From Komagataella phaffii GS115 (Eukaryota > Ascomycota > Pichiomycetes > Pichiales > Pichiaceae): a stretch of DNA of 64,000 nt. The position numbers and the translations under genes are program-made. The stretch's first letter is position 1. Each line of letters opens with the position of its first letter. Under the pieces are notes generated by a model that saw nothing but the letters and a program-made list of their open reading frames with translations, was not told where the DNA came from and did no database searches. This document shows positions 29,626 to 39,751 of this stretch, in pieces. The stretch spans positions 868,001 through 932,000 of the forward strand of contig NC_012964.1 in the NCBI RefSeq assembly GCF_000027005.1. The letters are read 5' to 3'.

Positions 29626-31272
29626 ATGAGCAAAGAAAGCGGAAAGGTTCTACAAGTCAACTATTCGGACTCGGAAACCTCCAACGGAGAAGACCAGTAC
29701 GTCCACAAGATAAAACCTGTAGAGGATGAGGACGACACGTCGATGATGATGTCTTTCGACAATCACAAGCCCACTATTACTATCATTATCTTAACCGTGA
29801 TGGCATCGTTTTCTGGATTCATGTTTGGTTTTGACACAGGTTACATCTCGTCAGCCCTGGTGTCCATTGGTACGGATTTGGACAATAAGGTTCTTACTTA
29901 TGGAGAGAAGGAACTGATCACCTCTGCAACCTCGTTGGGAGCTTTGTTGTCAGCCATATCTGCTGGTTTGTTGGCCGATATTATCGGAAGAAAACCCGTC
30001 ATCATGGGATCAAATTTGCTGTTTGTCGTTGGTTCTGTCATTCAATGTGCTGCCAATACCGTTTGGACCATGATTGGTGGTCGTTTTGTGATGGGTTTTG
30101 GTGTGGGTATCGGTTCGTTGATTGCTCCATTATACATCGGTGAAATGGCTCCTTCTCGTTTCAGAGGCCGTTTGGTTATTATTAACGTCATCGCCATTAC
30201 CGGAGGTCAGTTGGTTGCTTATGCTATTGGAGCTGGACTTACTCATGTTCACAATGGCTGGAGAATTCTGGTTGGACTGTCTATCATTCCACCTGTTATT
30301 CAACTGTTCGTTTTCTTCTTCCTTCCTGAAACACCAAGATTCCTCATTATGACCAACAAGTTAGAGAAAGCCGCCAAAGTCATCGGCAAAACTCATAACG
30401 AATCTGATGAAGAGTTGATCCAAACCAAAATATTAGAAATTCAAAGCGCAAACGCCATCATCCCAGGATCAAACCCATTCCAGAAGACCTGGAATGCCAT
30501 CAAGGAAATTCACAGGGTTCCTTCCAACTTCAGAGCTTTGGTTATTGGATGTGGTTTGCAAGGTATTCAACAATTCACAGGCTTCAATTCTTTAATGTAC
30601 TTTTCAGCTACTGTTTTCGAAACAATTGGATTCAAAAATTCTACCGCTGTTTCCCTGATTGTCGCAGGTACAAACTTCATTTTTACATCAATCGCATTTT
30701 TTGTCATTGACAGAGTCGGAAGAAGAAGAATCCTTCTGATAGGTGTTACAGGAATGATTCTTTCTTTGGTTATGTGTGCTGTCGCATTTCATTTCCTGGA
30801 CATCCACTTCAGTGGCCACAACGCCATTGTCGAGACTAATGGTATCAGTGGTACTGGTGTAGCTATCATCGTCGGTATGATCCTATACGTTGCAAGTTAC
30901 GCTCTTGGTATTGGAAACGTTCCTTGGCAACAATCTGAATTGTTCCCTCAATCTGTCAGAGGTGTTGGTTCTGCTTACTGTACCGCTGTTAACTGGTCTG
31001 GATCTCTGGTAATTGCTTCCACTTTCCTAACCATGCTGGAGAATATTACACCAACTGGAACGTTTTCTTTCTTTGCCGGATTGTCTTTCGTTTCCTTAAT
31101 CTTTGTGTTCTTTTGCTACCCTGAGTTGTCTGGTCTGAAATTGGAAGAGACCCAAGAGATACTGACTGGTGGATTCAACATCAAGGCATCTTTGAAGTTG
31201 GCCAAGCAAAGGAGAAATAAGCAATTAGAGGACCCCGACAAGATTGTGCATAAGGTGGTAGATCAAGTTTAA
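29626..31272 (+). CDS. ITR1: Major-facilitator sugar/myo-inositol transporter, first tandem copy
   Basis: 548 residues from the ATG at 29626 ([17 protein letters not shown]). A polar cytosolic N-terminus precedes twelve membrane spans. Family marks are [23 protein letters not shown] after span 4, PETPRF after span 6, [21 protein letters not shown] and [16 protein letters not shown]. These segments, particularly [15 protein letters not shown] and the [21 protein letters not shown] region, match the H+/myo-inositol symporters Itr1/Itr2 better than hexose carriers. The C-terminus is basic then acidic. A paralogue follows 227 bp downstream. Substrate is inferred from family. Confidence 0.85.
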   Translation: MSKESGKVLQVNYSDSETSNGEDQYVHKIKPVEDEDDTSMMMSFDNHKPTITIIILTVMASFSGFMFGFDTGYISSALVSIGTDLDNKVLTYGEKELITSATSLGALLSAISAGLLADIIGRKPVIMGSNLLFVVGSVIQCAANTVWTMIGGRFVMGFGVGIGSLIAPLYIGEMAPSRFRGRLVIINVIAITGGQLVAYAIGAGLTHVHNGWRILVGLSIIPPVIQLFVFFFLPETPRFLIMTNKLEKAAKVIGKTHNESDEELIQTKILEIQSANAIIPGSNPFQKTWNAIKEIHRVPSNFRALVIGCGLQGIQQFTGFNSLMYFSATVFETIGFKNSTAVSLIVAGTNFIFTSIAFFVIDRVGRRRILLIGVTGMILSLVMCAVAFHFLDIHFSGHNAIVETNGISGTGVAIIVGMILYVASYALGIGNVPWQQSELFPQSVRGVGSAYCTAVNWSGSLVIASTFLTMLENITPTGTFSFFAGLSFVSLIFVFFCYPELSGLKLEETQEILTGGFNIKASLKLAKQRRNKQLEDPDKIVHKVVDQV

Positions 31273-31499
31273 CGGGCGTCTCTTGGTCGAACGCCTGCCA
31301 AAGCTGTGTGACTACTGCCATTTTTTATCATCTATGCTGGCATATTTAATATATAGATTGGGAAGTATAATTATGCATAATATTCATTCAATAATTTCAA
31401 AATTATAAAATTAGAAGTGACATCTCACGCCCTTTTAGTCTTCTCCGCATTACTATCGAAAGACAGGAATCTCCCATAATCTCAAGATCTTCCCACATA

Positions 31500-33056
31500 A
31501 TGGATGAAGAATCAACAGTACCGTTCTTGGAGGACACCACAAGCTCCCAGCTACCAGAAGAAGTCAATGTTAAGAAGCGAAGCTTTGAGTACTTGGAGAA
31601 CTTTCCGTCTCCATTGATACTTCTCCTGACAAGTACTGCATCTATAAGCGGATTCATGTTCGGTTATGACACCGGGTACGTTTCCGCTGCATTGGTGTCG
31701 ATCGGTAAAGATCTTGGAGGCTCCCTGCTGACGCTACGTGATAAAGAGGTCATTACATCAGCCACATCACTGGGAGCTTTGTTGGGAGCTCTCACTGGAG
31801 GATTATTGGCTGACCTGTGGGGTCGTAAAAGGGTTATTTTGCTGTCGAATCTGCTTTTCATAGTAGGAGGAGGTACTCAGGTGTTTTCACAGGTTGTCGA
31901 TTCGATGATCTGGGGTAGATTCATCATGGGAATTGGGGTTGGAGTGGGGTCTTTAGTGGCCCCATTATTCATCAGTGAATTGGCTCCTCCTCAGTTTAGA
32001 GGGCGACTGGTGGTGATCAATTGTCTGGCCATCACTGGCGGACAGCTAGTAGCGTATCTGATGGGTGCTTTACTAAGAAACTGGAGAATACTGATTGCAA
32101 TCGGGTGTATCCCCGCTCTAATTCAGACACTGTTTTTCATCTACTTGCCTGATACACCAAGGTTTTACCTTATGAAAGGGTACCATGATAAAGCATTTCA
32201 AGTTTTGAGAAGGATAAATCCTGGCATATCAGATACAGCTATTGAAGACAAGATATTGCAAATAAATCAACAGAATAAACAGTCTACTCTTGGTTTGTCC
32301 CCATGGAGGAGCATTTGGGTCAACTACATCAGAATTCACCGCAAGGCAAGCAATCTTAGAGCTCTGATCATTGCATGCTCCTTGCAGGCCATCCAACAGT
32401 TAACAGGCTTAAATGCGTTAATGTATTTTGCAAGTACAATATTTCAAATGGTAGGCTTTAAAAATTCTAATCTAGTATCAATGGTGATTGCTGGAACTAA
32501 CTTCATTTTCACAGTGATAGCGCTTTTCGTCATTGATAGAGTTGGAAGAAGAAGAATCCTTCTATGGACATTGCCCATAATGTCACTGTCGCTGTTCTTA
32601 TGTTCTGTCTGCTTTCACTATATCTCAGTAGCTTTTGATCCAGATGGACAACCAATTATAGCTCCAGGAACTGAAAATGTATGGGGTCACTTCCTCATAT
32701 TGGCGTTCATATCTGTTGTAGCATCTTACGCATTAGGGATCGGTAACATTCCATGGCAACAATCGGAACTATTTTCTCAAGATGTCAGAGGCACAGGTAT
32801 TTCAATATCTACGGCGACGAATTGGACATCCTGCTTAATAGTAAGCTCGTCATTTCTGACTGCAATGAAGCTGGTTACTCCGTCTGGAACATTCCTAATA
32901 TTTTCCATCATTGGTGTACTATCTGTTGTTTTGATCGCCTTTATCTATCCCGAGCTATCAGGTTTGGAACTCGAGGAGACCCAAGAAATTCTACAAGATG
33001 GGTTCAACGTTAAAAAATCTGTTCAACTATCATTACAAAGACAACGAACGCAATAA
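31500..33056 (+). CDS. Major-facilitator myo-inositol-type transporter, second tandem copy
   Basis: 518 residues and twelve predicted membrane spans. It shares the Itr-type marks with the preceding gene ([64 protein letters not shown]) but differs at many other positions: the N-terminus is unrelated, [14 protein letters not shown] is AIQQLTGLNALMYF, and the loop before span 10 has a DPDGQPIIAPG insertion. Codon choice is less biased than in the first copy, suggesting lower expression. Tandem duplication followed by divergence is likely; it may prefer another polyol. Converges on the GST gene with 25 bp between stops. Confidence 0.83.
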   Translation: MDEESTVPFLEDTTSSQLPEEVNVKKRSFEYLENFPSPLILLLTSTASISGFMFGYDTGYVSAALVSIGKDLGGSLLTLRDKEVITSATSLGALLGALTGGLLADLWGRKRVILLSNLLFIVGGGTQVFSQVVDSMIWGRFIMGIGVGVGSLVAPLFISELAPPQFRGRLVVINCLAITGGQLVAYLMGALLRNWRILIAIGCIPALIQTLFFIYLPDTPRFYLMKGYHDKAFQVLRRINPGISDTAIEDKILQINQQNKQSTLGLSPWRSIWVNYIRIHRKASNLRALIIACSLQAIQQLTGLNALMYFASTIFQMVGFKNSNLVSMVIAGTNFIFTVIALFVIDRVGRRRILLWTLPIMSLSLFLCSVCFHYISVAFDPDGQPIIAPGTENVWGHFLILAFISVVASYALGIGNIPWQQSELFSQDVRGTGISISTATNWTSCLIVSSSFLTAMKLVTPSGTFLIFSIIGVLSVVLIAFIYPELSGLELEETQEILQDGFNVKKSVQLSLQRQRTQ

Positions 33057-33081
33057 CTACCTACTTGCATGCTATTCAACT

Positions 33082-33888
33082 TTATGGTACACTCATACCC
33101 TTCTTGACCTCCTCTATCTTTGAGATTTGTTCTGCCCATTGAGCCAATTTTGGATAATCATTGACATCAATGTCCAAAAATTTCAGACCATAAATCCATG
33201 GGTAGGTGGCAATGTCAGCCAAAGACAAATGATCTCCAACTAAGAACAAGGCTTTGTGTGGGTTTCTTTCCAATCTTTCCTCCAAAACTGAGCAGAGACG
33301 GCGTACTTCGTCCAGATAACGCTTTTTGGCATAAGGGATATCTTCCTTGGTAAACCTCACAAAATGATTAGCTTGCCCTGTCATTGGTCCCACGCCGGCC
33401 ATTTGGAACATTAACCACTCCAATTCCTCATAGTATTCTTTTGTTCCGTAAGCGTACGAGAATTTGCGGTCTTTGTCGTATTTGTCAGCCAGATACAGCA
33501 GAATAGCCCCAGACTCGCTGATCGAAAACTGATTGCCATTGGAATCAGCCTCCGTCAAAGTTGGGATCCTACCATTGGGATTAATTTTCAAAAACCAGTC
33601 TTGCTTGCTCTCATTCTTGGTTATATCCAGGGAATGGACATGGTAATCCAAATGCAGCAATTCCAACAGTGTGGAAACCTTGCGGCCGTTAGGAGTGCCA
33701 AAAGTGTACAATTTCAGGTAAGGAGCCTCCAATGCGGTCTCCTCGGGATTGTGTTGATCGAGTAAGATATGAACCATTTTTGTGGAGGATAACTTTCTTG
33801 CCGAACAAATTGAAGGGGAGAGAGTCTTCCTTAAATAGGTATTCCGGACGCACCGCAACATTCTAGAAAAAAACAACTTCCCCAGCAT
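33082..33888 (-). CDS. Ure2/YghU-type glutathione S-transferase, probably mitochondrial
   Basis: The GST fold begins near LKLYTFGTPNGRKVSTLLELL, the Ure2/YghU-type start of the thioredoxin-like domain, with NPNGRIPTLTEAD and SISESGAILLYLADKYDK of the glutathione site, and ends in an all-helical domain (HLSLADIATYPWI). From 33888 the protein has 268 residues and a basic N-terminus (MLGKLFFSRMLRCVRNTYLR) typical of mitochondrial import. The frame has an earlier ATG at 33987 and later ones at 33861 and 33777 (MVHILLDQHN), so the start is uncertain. Disulfide-bond reductase or peroxidase activity is typical of relatives. It lacks the Asn-rich prion domain of S. cerevisiae Ure2. Confidence 0.78.
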   Translation of the reverse strand: MLGKLFFSRMLRCVRNTYLRKTLSPSICSARKLSSTKMVHILLDQHNPEETALEAPYLKLYTFGTPNGRKVSTLLELLHLDYHVHSLDITKNESKQDWFLKINPNGRIPTLTEADSNGNQFSISESGAILLYLADKYDKDRKFSYAYGTKEYYEELEWLMFQMAGVGPMTGQANHFVRFTKEDIPYAKKRYLDEVRRLCSVLEERLERNPHKALFLVGDHLSLADIATYPWIYGLKFLDIDVNDYPKLAQWAEQISKIEEVKKGMSVP

Positions 33889-34022
33889 TTCGCAAGACGA
33901 TAAAGGATGCGAATTCGGTATTATGATGTCACGTGGAGTAGCAAGATACTTAGAATGCATTAGGAACCACTGGTAATTATACATCATAGTATTATAAGAT
34001 TATTAGTACGACGATTACTTGA

Positions 34023-35654
34023 TTACTTTGGGAAATATTTCTCCTTGTAGATCCAACTGACTCCCACCAAGGGCGCATGGAATTTGTCGGCAAGTCGTAG
34101 CCAGGCGGAGGCCTTGTAGAGATCTTTCTTGCGGTGCTTGGATTTGTTCGACCAGATCATGCCCACCTCACACATTGCATCAACAATGCCCATGGAAGCT
34201 GAACGTTCTAGGAACTTGAGCCCTACTGCCTCATCCTTGGTGACACCAAGTCCGGTCATGTAACATTTTCCCAGCTCGTATAACGCTGAGGCAATTGGTT
34301 CTTTAGGTGAGGAGGGAATGTTTTCCGCGTTCAGTGCAAAGGGTGAAATATCAGGCTCTCGCAAGAACGAAGACAATGATGGAAAATATGATAGAAATAT
34401 TTTCGTCAACCATTGGAACGACAGTACGTTATCTTTCCTGACACCGTCGCCGTATCTTAGGGCCAAAGCGTACAACATCATTGCCTGTTCGTTGCCCTCG
34501 TGAGAAGCCTTCTCCAATTGATAGGACGACTCTCTTAGCTTGCCACTATTTCTCAGTTTCAAAGCCAGACTGACCCTGTCCATGTTGGCCGTCTCTTGTG
34601 AACTTATGGATGAATGCGAATTAGAATGTTTATGGAAGTTTCTTTGGGTCGGAGATGGGAGGTCATCCGGATTGATATTGAGTTGTGTTGTTAAGGCCGC
34701 AGGTAGTTGGGGGATCGTGGCATAGTCGATGTCATTTGAGTCTAAAAATCTTGCTAATGTTTCCCTTTCATTTTGATGTACGTGTAGGTTCAAAGGGTTT
34801 TTCTTTGGAGAGGACGACACTCCTGGTTCCTTACTCATCTGGCCCGATAGACGCTTGAATAGCGGGGACCGTATCCTAGGCGGTGATGGGATGTACGAAG
34901 AGGAATCCGTTCCGAAAACGGTGAATCTTTTGCGCCTGGGACTTTCAATCTCTGGCTCTGTTGCGCTCTGGGTATCATGGTCAGTCATTCTCCAGGAATC
35001 TGGGATCGTCTGTGATTGTGACTTCTCATGAGAGAATGAAGTCTTAGAGTCCTCGCCGTACCCATCACTAGCCTCATCTTGCGAGTTATTACTTGACTGG
35101 TCGGAGTCATTTTGTCTGGTTTCTGGTTTGTAAGAAACACGATGTTCCCAATAGTTGTTATTACTGACGTGTGTTGGGTGGGAAGCAGACTCCAACACTT
35201 GAGCATCCTTCCAACTTGAAAGGTCGATCTTATTCGTCAGAGACTCTGACGTATGAAACCTCTGCTTCAACGACCGAAAGTTTTGCGCAGAAACGTAATT
35301 GTTTTTGGCAGTATCACGGTCGTGTTCATCATCCCTCTGTTTTGGCATCGAAACATCCTTCAATGTCGAGGTGGACGAGTTTGTCTGTGATTTGGCCAAC
35401 TTGATCTTGTTCTCATCGTCATAAACAATAGATAGATTATCTTCTTCATCCGTGGCATTGTCGTCCGACCCGACCAAAGACTCCAGTCCAAGATGGTCCA
35501 GTAGACGTCCCGTGGTAGCTATCGTGTCCAGTGATAAATTACTGAGAGTGCTTACTGTTGATTCCCTCCGACTCAAACATTCGTCCTTCTGGATCTGCCT
35601 GATCCTCTCCAGCGTGCTCCTCTCAATCGCAGTAAGATTGGGACCATTATTCAT
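34023..35654 (-). CDS. Sel1-repeat protein, Dsf2/Nif1-like
   Basis: 543 residues. Two thirds are low-complexity Ser/Asp/Asn-rich sequence with SP-type sites; the C-terminal part (about 380-540) has Sel1-like helical repeats (GNEQAMMLYALALRYGDGV, ASALYELGKCYMTGLGV, KFLERSASMGIVDAMCEVG). This layout fits S. cerevisiae Dsf2 and S. pombe Nif1, where Nif1 is an inhibitor of the mitotic kinase Nim1; homology is proposed from architecture and repeat sequence only. The motif RIRSPLFKRLSG may be a phospho-regulated short motif. It lies upstream of the GST gene on the same strand with 134 bp between. Confidence 0.6.
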   Translation of the reverse strand: MNNGPNLTAIERSTLERIRQIQKDECLSRRESTVSTLSNLSLDTIATTGRLLDHLGLESLVGSDDNATDEEDNLSIVYDDENKIKLAKSQTNSSTSTLKDVSMPKQRDDEHDRDTAKNNYVSAQNFRSLKQRFHTSESLTNKIDLSSWKDAQVLESASHPTHVSNNNYWEHRVSYKPETRQNDSDQSSNNSQDEASDGYGEDSKTSFSHEKSQSQTIPDSWRMTDHDTQSATEPEIESPRRKRFTVFGTDSSSYIPSPPRIRSPLFKRLSGQMSKEPGVSSSPKKNPLNLHVHQNERETLARFLDSNDIDYATIPQLPAALTTQLNINPDDLPSPTQRNFHKHSNSHSSISSQETANMDRVSLALKLRNSGKLRESSYQLEKASHEGNEQAMMLYALALRYGDGVRKDNVLSFQWLTKIFLSYFPSLSSFLREPDISPFALNAENIPSSPKEPIASALYELGKCYMTGLGVTKDEAVGLKFLERSASMGIVDAMCEVGMIWSNKSKHRKKDLYKASAWLRLADKFHAPLVGVSWIYKEKYFPK

Positions 35655-35883
35655 ACCCCTTTTTTAAGTTGAACTAAAAGCTGAACCTTACTTACTTTTC
35701 TGGAGGGGTTTCACCTACAAAAACCACACAAGACGCGATGCTGACATAATCTACCAGGACCCAAATTACGTGGTAAAGGCATGACAATTGAAGATAATAT
35801 AATATATACAGCGATACTCTTTATTCATAGTTATGGATATTATTCTTGTTTCTCGTGTCTATGTATATTTAGAACAGATGACC

Positions 35884-37917
35884 TTAGTTGATGCACTGTA
35901 AATAGCAGCTTCCCAGAACATTCCAGTGGAACTTAATTAAGATAGTCAGGGCATTACCCAGTGTGGACAACTCCTGGAAAGTGACATCGGTGTTACGGTC
36001 ATTTGCCTTCTTCTCTGAGGGCTGTGAAAGGTATGCAGCGGAGGATAGTGGTGCCGAAGAAGAAAACGAAGATTGTAGCAAAGACGTGTTCGAGGAGCTC
36101 TCAGAGGTTAGACGGATAAACTCCTCGGAAGTCAACAGGTTCTCGTCCTTCTGGAAGGAACTGAGAACAAGCGACTTTAGGCTAGAGAAGATTCGGTCTT
36201 CCAAAATACCGTACATTCTAGAGTTAGGTTGGGTTTGCTTAATTAACCAGTTGAAAGCAAAGGCAACCATGTCGTTAGAAGGGAGAGTAGTTTGGGCCTT
36301 TCCGCCATCTGACGTCTTCGGGTTGACAGTACATCTTTGGACAATAGTCAAGGCCAAGTCGTTGATGTTCTTTGTCCACTTGGAGTTACCGTTTTCATCG
36401 ACAACAATAGCTAAGACTCGCTTCTTGAGATCATTCAAATTGTCGAATGAGAGCAACTCGGCCCTATAAGACAAGTTCTCATCAAAACGAAGAACAAGCT
36501 GCTTGTACAACAGTATACATAGTTGCAAGCAGGCAAGTTGTCTGATATCGGCTCTTAGCACAATTAGTTTGGAGTTGTCAAATGAAAGAGTGGATGGAAA
36601 CTCGTTGACCATGTTGCGACAGCTTAAAAGGTCAATAATTGAATGGATGATGGTATATTGATGCAAGTTTTCAGATTTGATAGTGCCAGCCAATTTGTGA
36701 TATGCCTTGGAGTACCAACCAAGACTGTCTTGAATAGATATTTTGTCTCTTTTGATCATTTGGTTGAAGTAGTCCTTCTCAAAGTCGATAGCTGTGGATA
36801 TTAACAAGGGTTTCATGATGCGAATTTGATGGTTAGCCACATCCAACTTCATTCTCTCTAGGATTTGGAAGCTGTAGCCAAGACCTTTAATAATACTTTT
36901 CACATCGGCATCCCTTTCGAAGCAGCTTAACATGTTGTCGACAATGGAATCTCTTGTGGGAGCGCAGTTTTTCTTCAAAACCGATCCTAGCCATTGGAAC
37001 ATTGGACAGAGTTGAAGGGTACCATTTTTCAAGTTTTGGATCAAAAGTTCAATGTCCATAACGTCGATTATTTTCTGTTTGTCTTGTTGGGGCATTAGGC
37101 TCAGCAGAATGTCTCTGAGGGTAATAAAAAGGGTTGGCAACTTGGAAATGGCCAAGTTGAAGTTGAGATGTGACTCAAAATAGAGGGTGAGCTCTCTTTC
37201 GATGGACGACCAATACTTGTCGATGTGCAACTTCTTTCTTTTGCCTCTGTCTCCTTCTACGTTTGGACGGAACTGTAACTGGGGATCAAATATGATGTCA
37301 TGGCGTAATTGTGGGTTCTTCAGGATCTCTTGCAGATCGATTTCTCGCAGACTTGACAAATTCACAGGAGGCAAGGGGTTGGTCAACAGAATGGAGCTTG
37401 TGATGTCCTGCACACTGACACCTGAAAACCGAGACATGGAGGCCTTGTTGTTCTCGCATTGGCTGAAAGTCTGATAGGGGATGTAGGGAACCGAACGAGA
37501 ACGAAACCGCTTCTCTATAGGGAAAGAGTTTGTTATGGAGGAGGACGAAGTCTGCTGGTTGCTCAGATGAATGTTGAGGTCGTCTGTGTTGTTGCCGGTC
37601 TTTTGCTTTGTTGGCTGGTGGCCGTGGGAGCTGTGGGAGCTGTTGGAGACCATTTTTATCTTCTTGGTGTGATTGAGTAGCTGGTTTAATGTGCGTTTCT
37701 TGGTGGCGCAAGAATGGGTAGAAGAAGCCGACGAGACCGACGTGGTACTTGTGTTTGCGGAGGGAGCGGATGCGCTTGTTGATGGAGTAGAGTCTGAATG
37801 GGGAGGGCCTCCAGGGGCGGCAGATGATGTGCTGGTGGCGGTAGCAGTTGCGGTGGCACTTGAATTATTATTCGTCGGATTGCTAGCTAAGTTGTCGTTT
37901 TCCAAATGTGAGCTCAT
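35884..37917 (-). CDS. SOK1: TCP11-domain protein Sok1-like
   Basis: 677 residues. The N-terminal 170 residues are low complexity (runs of Ser, Thr, Ala, Asn; ATATATAT at about 22-29), and the rest is a helical TCP11 domain, including the VNLSSLREIDLQEILKNPQL entry and LQLCPMFQWLGSVLKKNCAPTRD. Sok1 was found in S. cerevisiae as a high-copy suppressor of loss of protein kinase A; its molecular action is not known. PFAM-type domain content makes the family clear. The 5' flank is very long (1.1 kb) and purine/pyrimidine-skewed. Confidence 0.88.
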   Translation of the reverse strand: MSSHLENDNLASNPTNNNSSATATATATSTSSAAPGGPPHSDSTPSTSASAPSANTSTTSVSSASSTHSCATKKRTLNQLLNHTKKIKMVSNSSHSSHGHQPTKQKTGNNTDDLNIHLSNQQTSSSSITNSFPIEKRFRSRSVPYIPYQTFSQCENNKASMSRFSGVSVQDITSSILLTNPLPPVNLSSLREIDLQEILKNPQLRHDIIFDPQLQFRPNVEGDRGKRKKLHIDKYWSSIERELTLYFESHLNFNLAISKLPTLFITLRDILLSLMPQQDKQKIIDVMDIELLIQNLKNGTLQLCPMFQWLGSVLKKNCAPTRDSIVDNMLSCFERDADVKSIIKGLGYSFQILERMKLDVANHQIRIMKPLLISTAIDFEKDYFNQMIKRDKISIQDSLGWYSKAYHKLAGTIKSENLHQYTIIHSIIDLLSCRNMVNEFPSTLSFDNSKLIVLRADIRQLACLQLCILLYKQLVLRFDENLSYRAELLSFDNLNDLKKRVLAIVVDENGNSKWTKNINDLALTIVQRCTVNPKTSDGGKAQTTLPSNDMVAFAFNWLIKQTQPNSRMYGILEDRIFSSLKSLVLSSFQKDENLLTSEEFIRLTSESSSNTSLLQSSFSSSAPLSSAAYLSQPSEKKANDRNTDVTFQELSTLGNALTILIKFHWNVLGSCYLQCIN

Positions 37918-39014
37918 TTTATTGCAAATTCTTGCGAAGGGAGAATACTTTGCTGGGAAAATTCGCAGAGGGCAGCGTAGTTGTTTTATGGAAGGTAAAA
38001 GAGGAGAAAAGGGAAAAAGAGAAAGAGGTCAGATGCATTGAGGTTCAATTTCGATTTAATAAGTAAGATCAAGAAAGAAAAAAAAAGAAATGCTGGGGGA
38101 AGGAAAAAGAAATGCAGAGACGTTCCTTTTTTTTGCCGTATAATTTCAGTTGGGCGGGCGTCCGTTCGATCAAATTAGCCTGCGCGCGCGTGTTATCAGA
38201 AAGGACAAAGGTGATTGGAGGGGATGCGAGGCATAATGGGTAGCAATGAAGGGATACTGATAAGATGAACCCAAATTGTGGAACGAACGCCGTTGTGCGA
38301 GAGCCAGACGTTGGGAGAACAGTTGTGTCAAAGAGAATGAGGAAGGAATTCAAGTGAAGCTTCGGAACATCTTCCCAGAGAGCAGAGAACACCAGAGAAG
38401 ATCTTTCAAAATCTCAAGAACCAAGATGTTATGAATCGACGAACAGTATGTAAACTGTGGTTGATGTTCTGGAAACGAGCCAATTTGGGCTCAAACACAT
38501 TCTGTGCTTACACAGCTTAATAACTATGCTACATAATGTAGGGTAAGTTACTCATCAATTATTCACACACACACAAAAAGTGTCTAAGACCGGAACGATC
38601 AAAACCGACTTTTTCTTCGATACCGATACCTTGGGGACGCTGTGTAGATCCTGTTCGCCTTGCATTTTGCAGCTCAGTTAGTCATTTTTTTCACGACAAC
38701 TGGGGGCAGCCAGAGGGGCTAAATAGGCAAAACAGCAAAATAGCAGCCTGGTTCAGTAGTCACTGTGCAATTGTAGAATGCGAACAAATGCAGCTGTATT
38801 GTTCTGTCCATGACCAAAATGTGTTGCTTTGGTTGTGTGTAGAATTTTATGTGGGTTGTGTGATGCCGGAGACCAAAGTGGTAATCACAACCATTCTCGG
38901 CAATTGCCAAATTGGGATTTGCTCTAATACCCGTTACAATTATCTCTCTATACCATTCTATGTTTACTCTCTAACAAGCCTCAAAATTGCTTTGTGGTTC
39001 TTCTGTGTTCACTC
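37918..39014. other. 1.1-kb intergenic region upstream of SOK1
   Basis: Near SOK1 the coding strand is strongly pyrimidine-rich (37975-38115), probably leader sequence. GCGCGCGC occurs near 38182 and CACACACACACA near 38567. No protein gene is supported: the frames 38069-38392, 38719-38910 and 38788-39150 have no recognisable features, and the last overlaps the FAP7 3' end on the other strand. A long 5' UTR or an unannotated non-coding RNA is possible but not visible. Confidence 0.4.
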
Positions 39015-39581
39015 TCAGTCTAGCTCATTGCTTGCGCCGTCTGGGTTGTTTTCTCTCCAGCTGTTGATCCATTGGATGATTCGCTCAACGTTGTCGTCCA
39101 TCGTTTCCAGGTCCTCACTTGACAGTTCAATGACAATCTCTGGAGCATAAGAATCTTTGGCTTCTTGCAGGATCACTTGCATTATTTCACAGTCAATATT
39201 TTCTGTGATCTTGGAATCGGGGTATCCTCTTTGAGAAAGACGATCAAAGAGAACAGAATTGTCGCATGTGACCACAACCACCAAATCAATCAATCTCTCT
39301 GGAAAGACGTCGCAGCAGTGCCAATCGATGATTTTACCGCCTTCTCTGAGATCTGGCTCCAAGGAGTCCACCAATTTATCCTCATCCACGATGCTACTGT
39401 CTCTCTCTTGGTCGAACCCGTCGATACAGCCTCTTTCTCTTGCTACTTTGCTGATTTCTAGATGCTGAAAGTGCGATCTCAACTCGTCGTTCAAGCTCTC
39501 GACCAAGCTCTCACAATGAGAGGTTTTACCGCAACCAGGAGTGCCTGTTATTATGATGTTCGGGTACAATCTGCTGGTCAT
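39015..39581 (-). CDS. FAP7: AK6/Fap7-type adenylate kinase and 40S maturation factor
   Basis: 188 residues. Fap7 binds Rps14 and is required for the last cleavage of 20S pre-rRNA in the cytoplasm. Walker A is GTPGCGKT (residues 13-20), and IIDWHCCDVFPERLIDLVVVV carries the Walker-B-like strand of the AK6 group, followed by RGYPDSKITENIDCEIM. The acidic/Asn-rich tail is short. It is divergent from CDC36 (170 bp), as in S. cerevisiae. Rps14, its partner, is encoded 19 kb away in this window. Confidence 0.93.
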   Translation of the reverse strand: MTSRLYPNIIITGTPGCGKTSHCESLVESLNDELRSHFQHLEISKVARERGCIDGFDQERDSSIVDEDKLVDSLEPDLREGGKIIDWHCCDVFPERLIDLVVVVTCDNSVLFDRLSQRGYPDSKITENIDCEIMQVILQEAKDSYAPEIVIELSSEDLETMDDNVERIIQWINSWRENNPDGASNELD

Positions 39582-39612
39582 ATTTACACTGAAGGGGAAG
39601 AGCTGAGATAAG

Positions 39613-39630
39613 TTTTTTTTTTTTTTTTTT
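39613..39630 (+). repeat. T18 tract in the FAP7/CDC36 promoter
   Basis: Eighteen consecutive T in the 170-bp gap between divergent genes. Long poly(dA:dT) tracts exclude nucleosomes in yeast promoters. Confidence 0.9.
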
Positions 39631-39751
39631 CACGTTCTTTACGCGACATCCAGCATTTATTTTCAACTTCCATCCAACATTGAACATCGTTTTCTTCCCT
39701 CGATAGGTACGTCTCCAACTAAACCATCCAAAACCTGACCAACGATCATTC

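Noticed and set aside
37459..38041. Plus-strand frames opposite the low-complexity N-terminus of SOK1
   Set aside because: Val/Ala/Leu-rich translation of the complement of Ser/Thr/Ala repeats; typical shadow.
38788..39150. 120-codon plus-strand frame
   Set aside because: Overlaps the FAP7 3' end antisense and has no family features.
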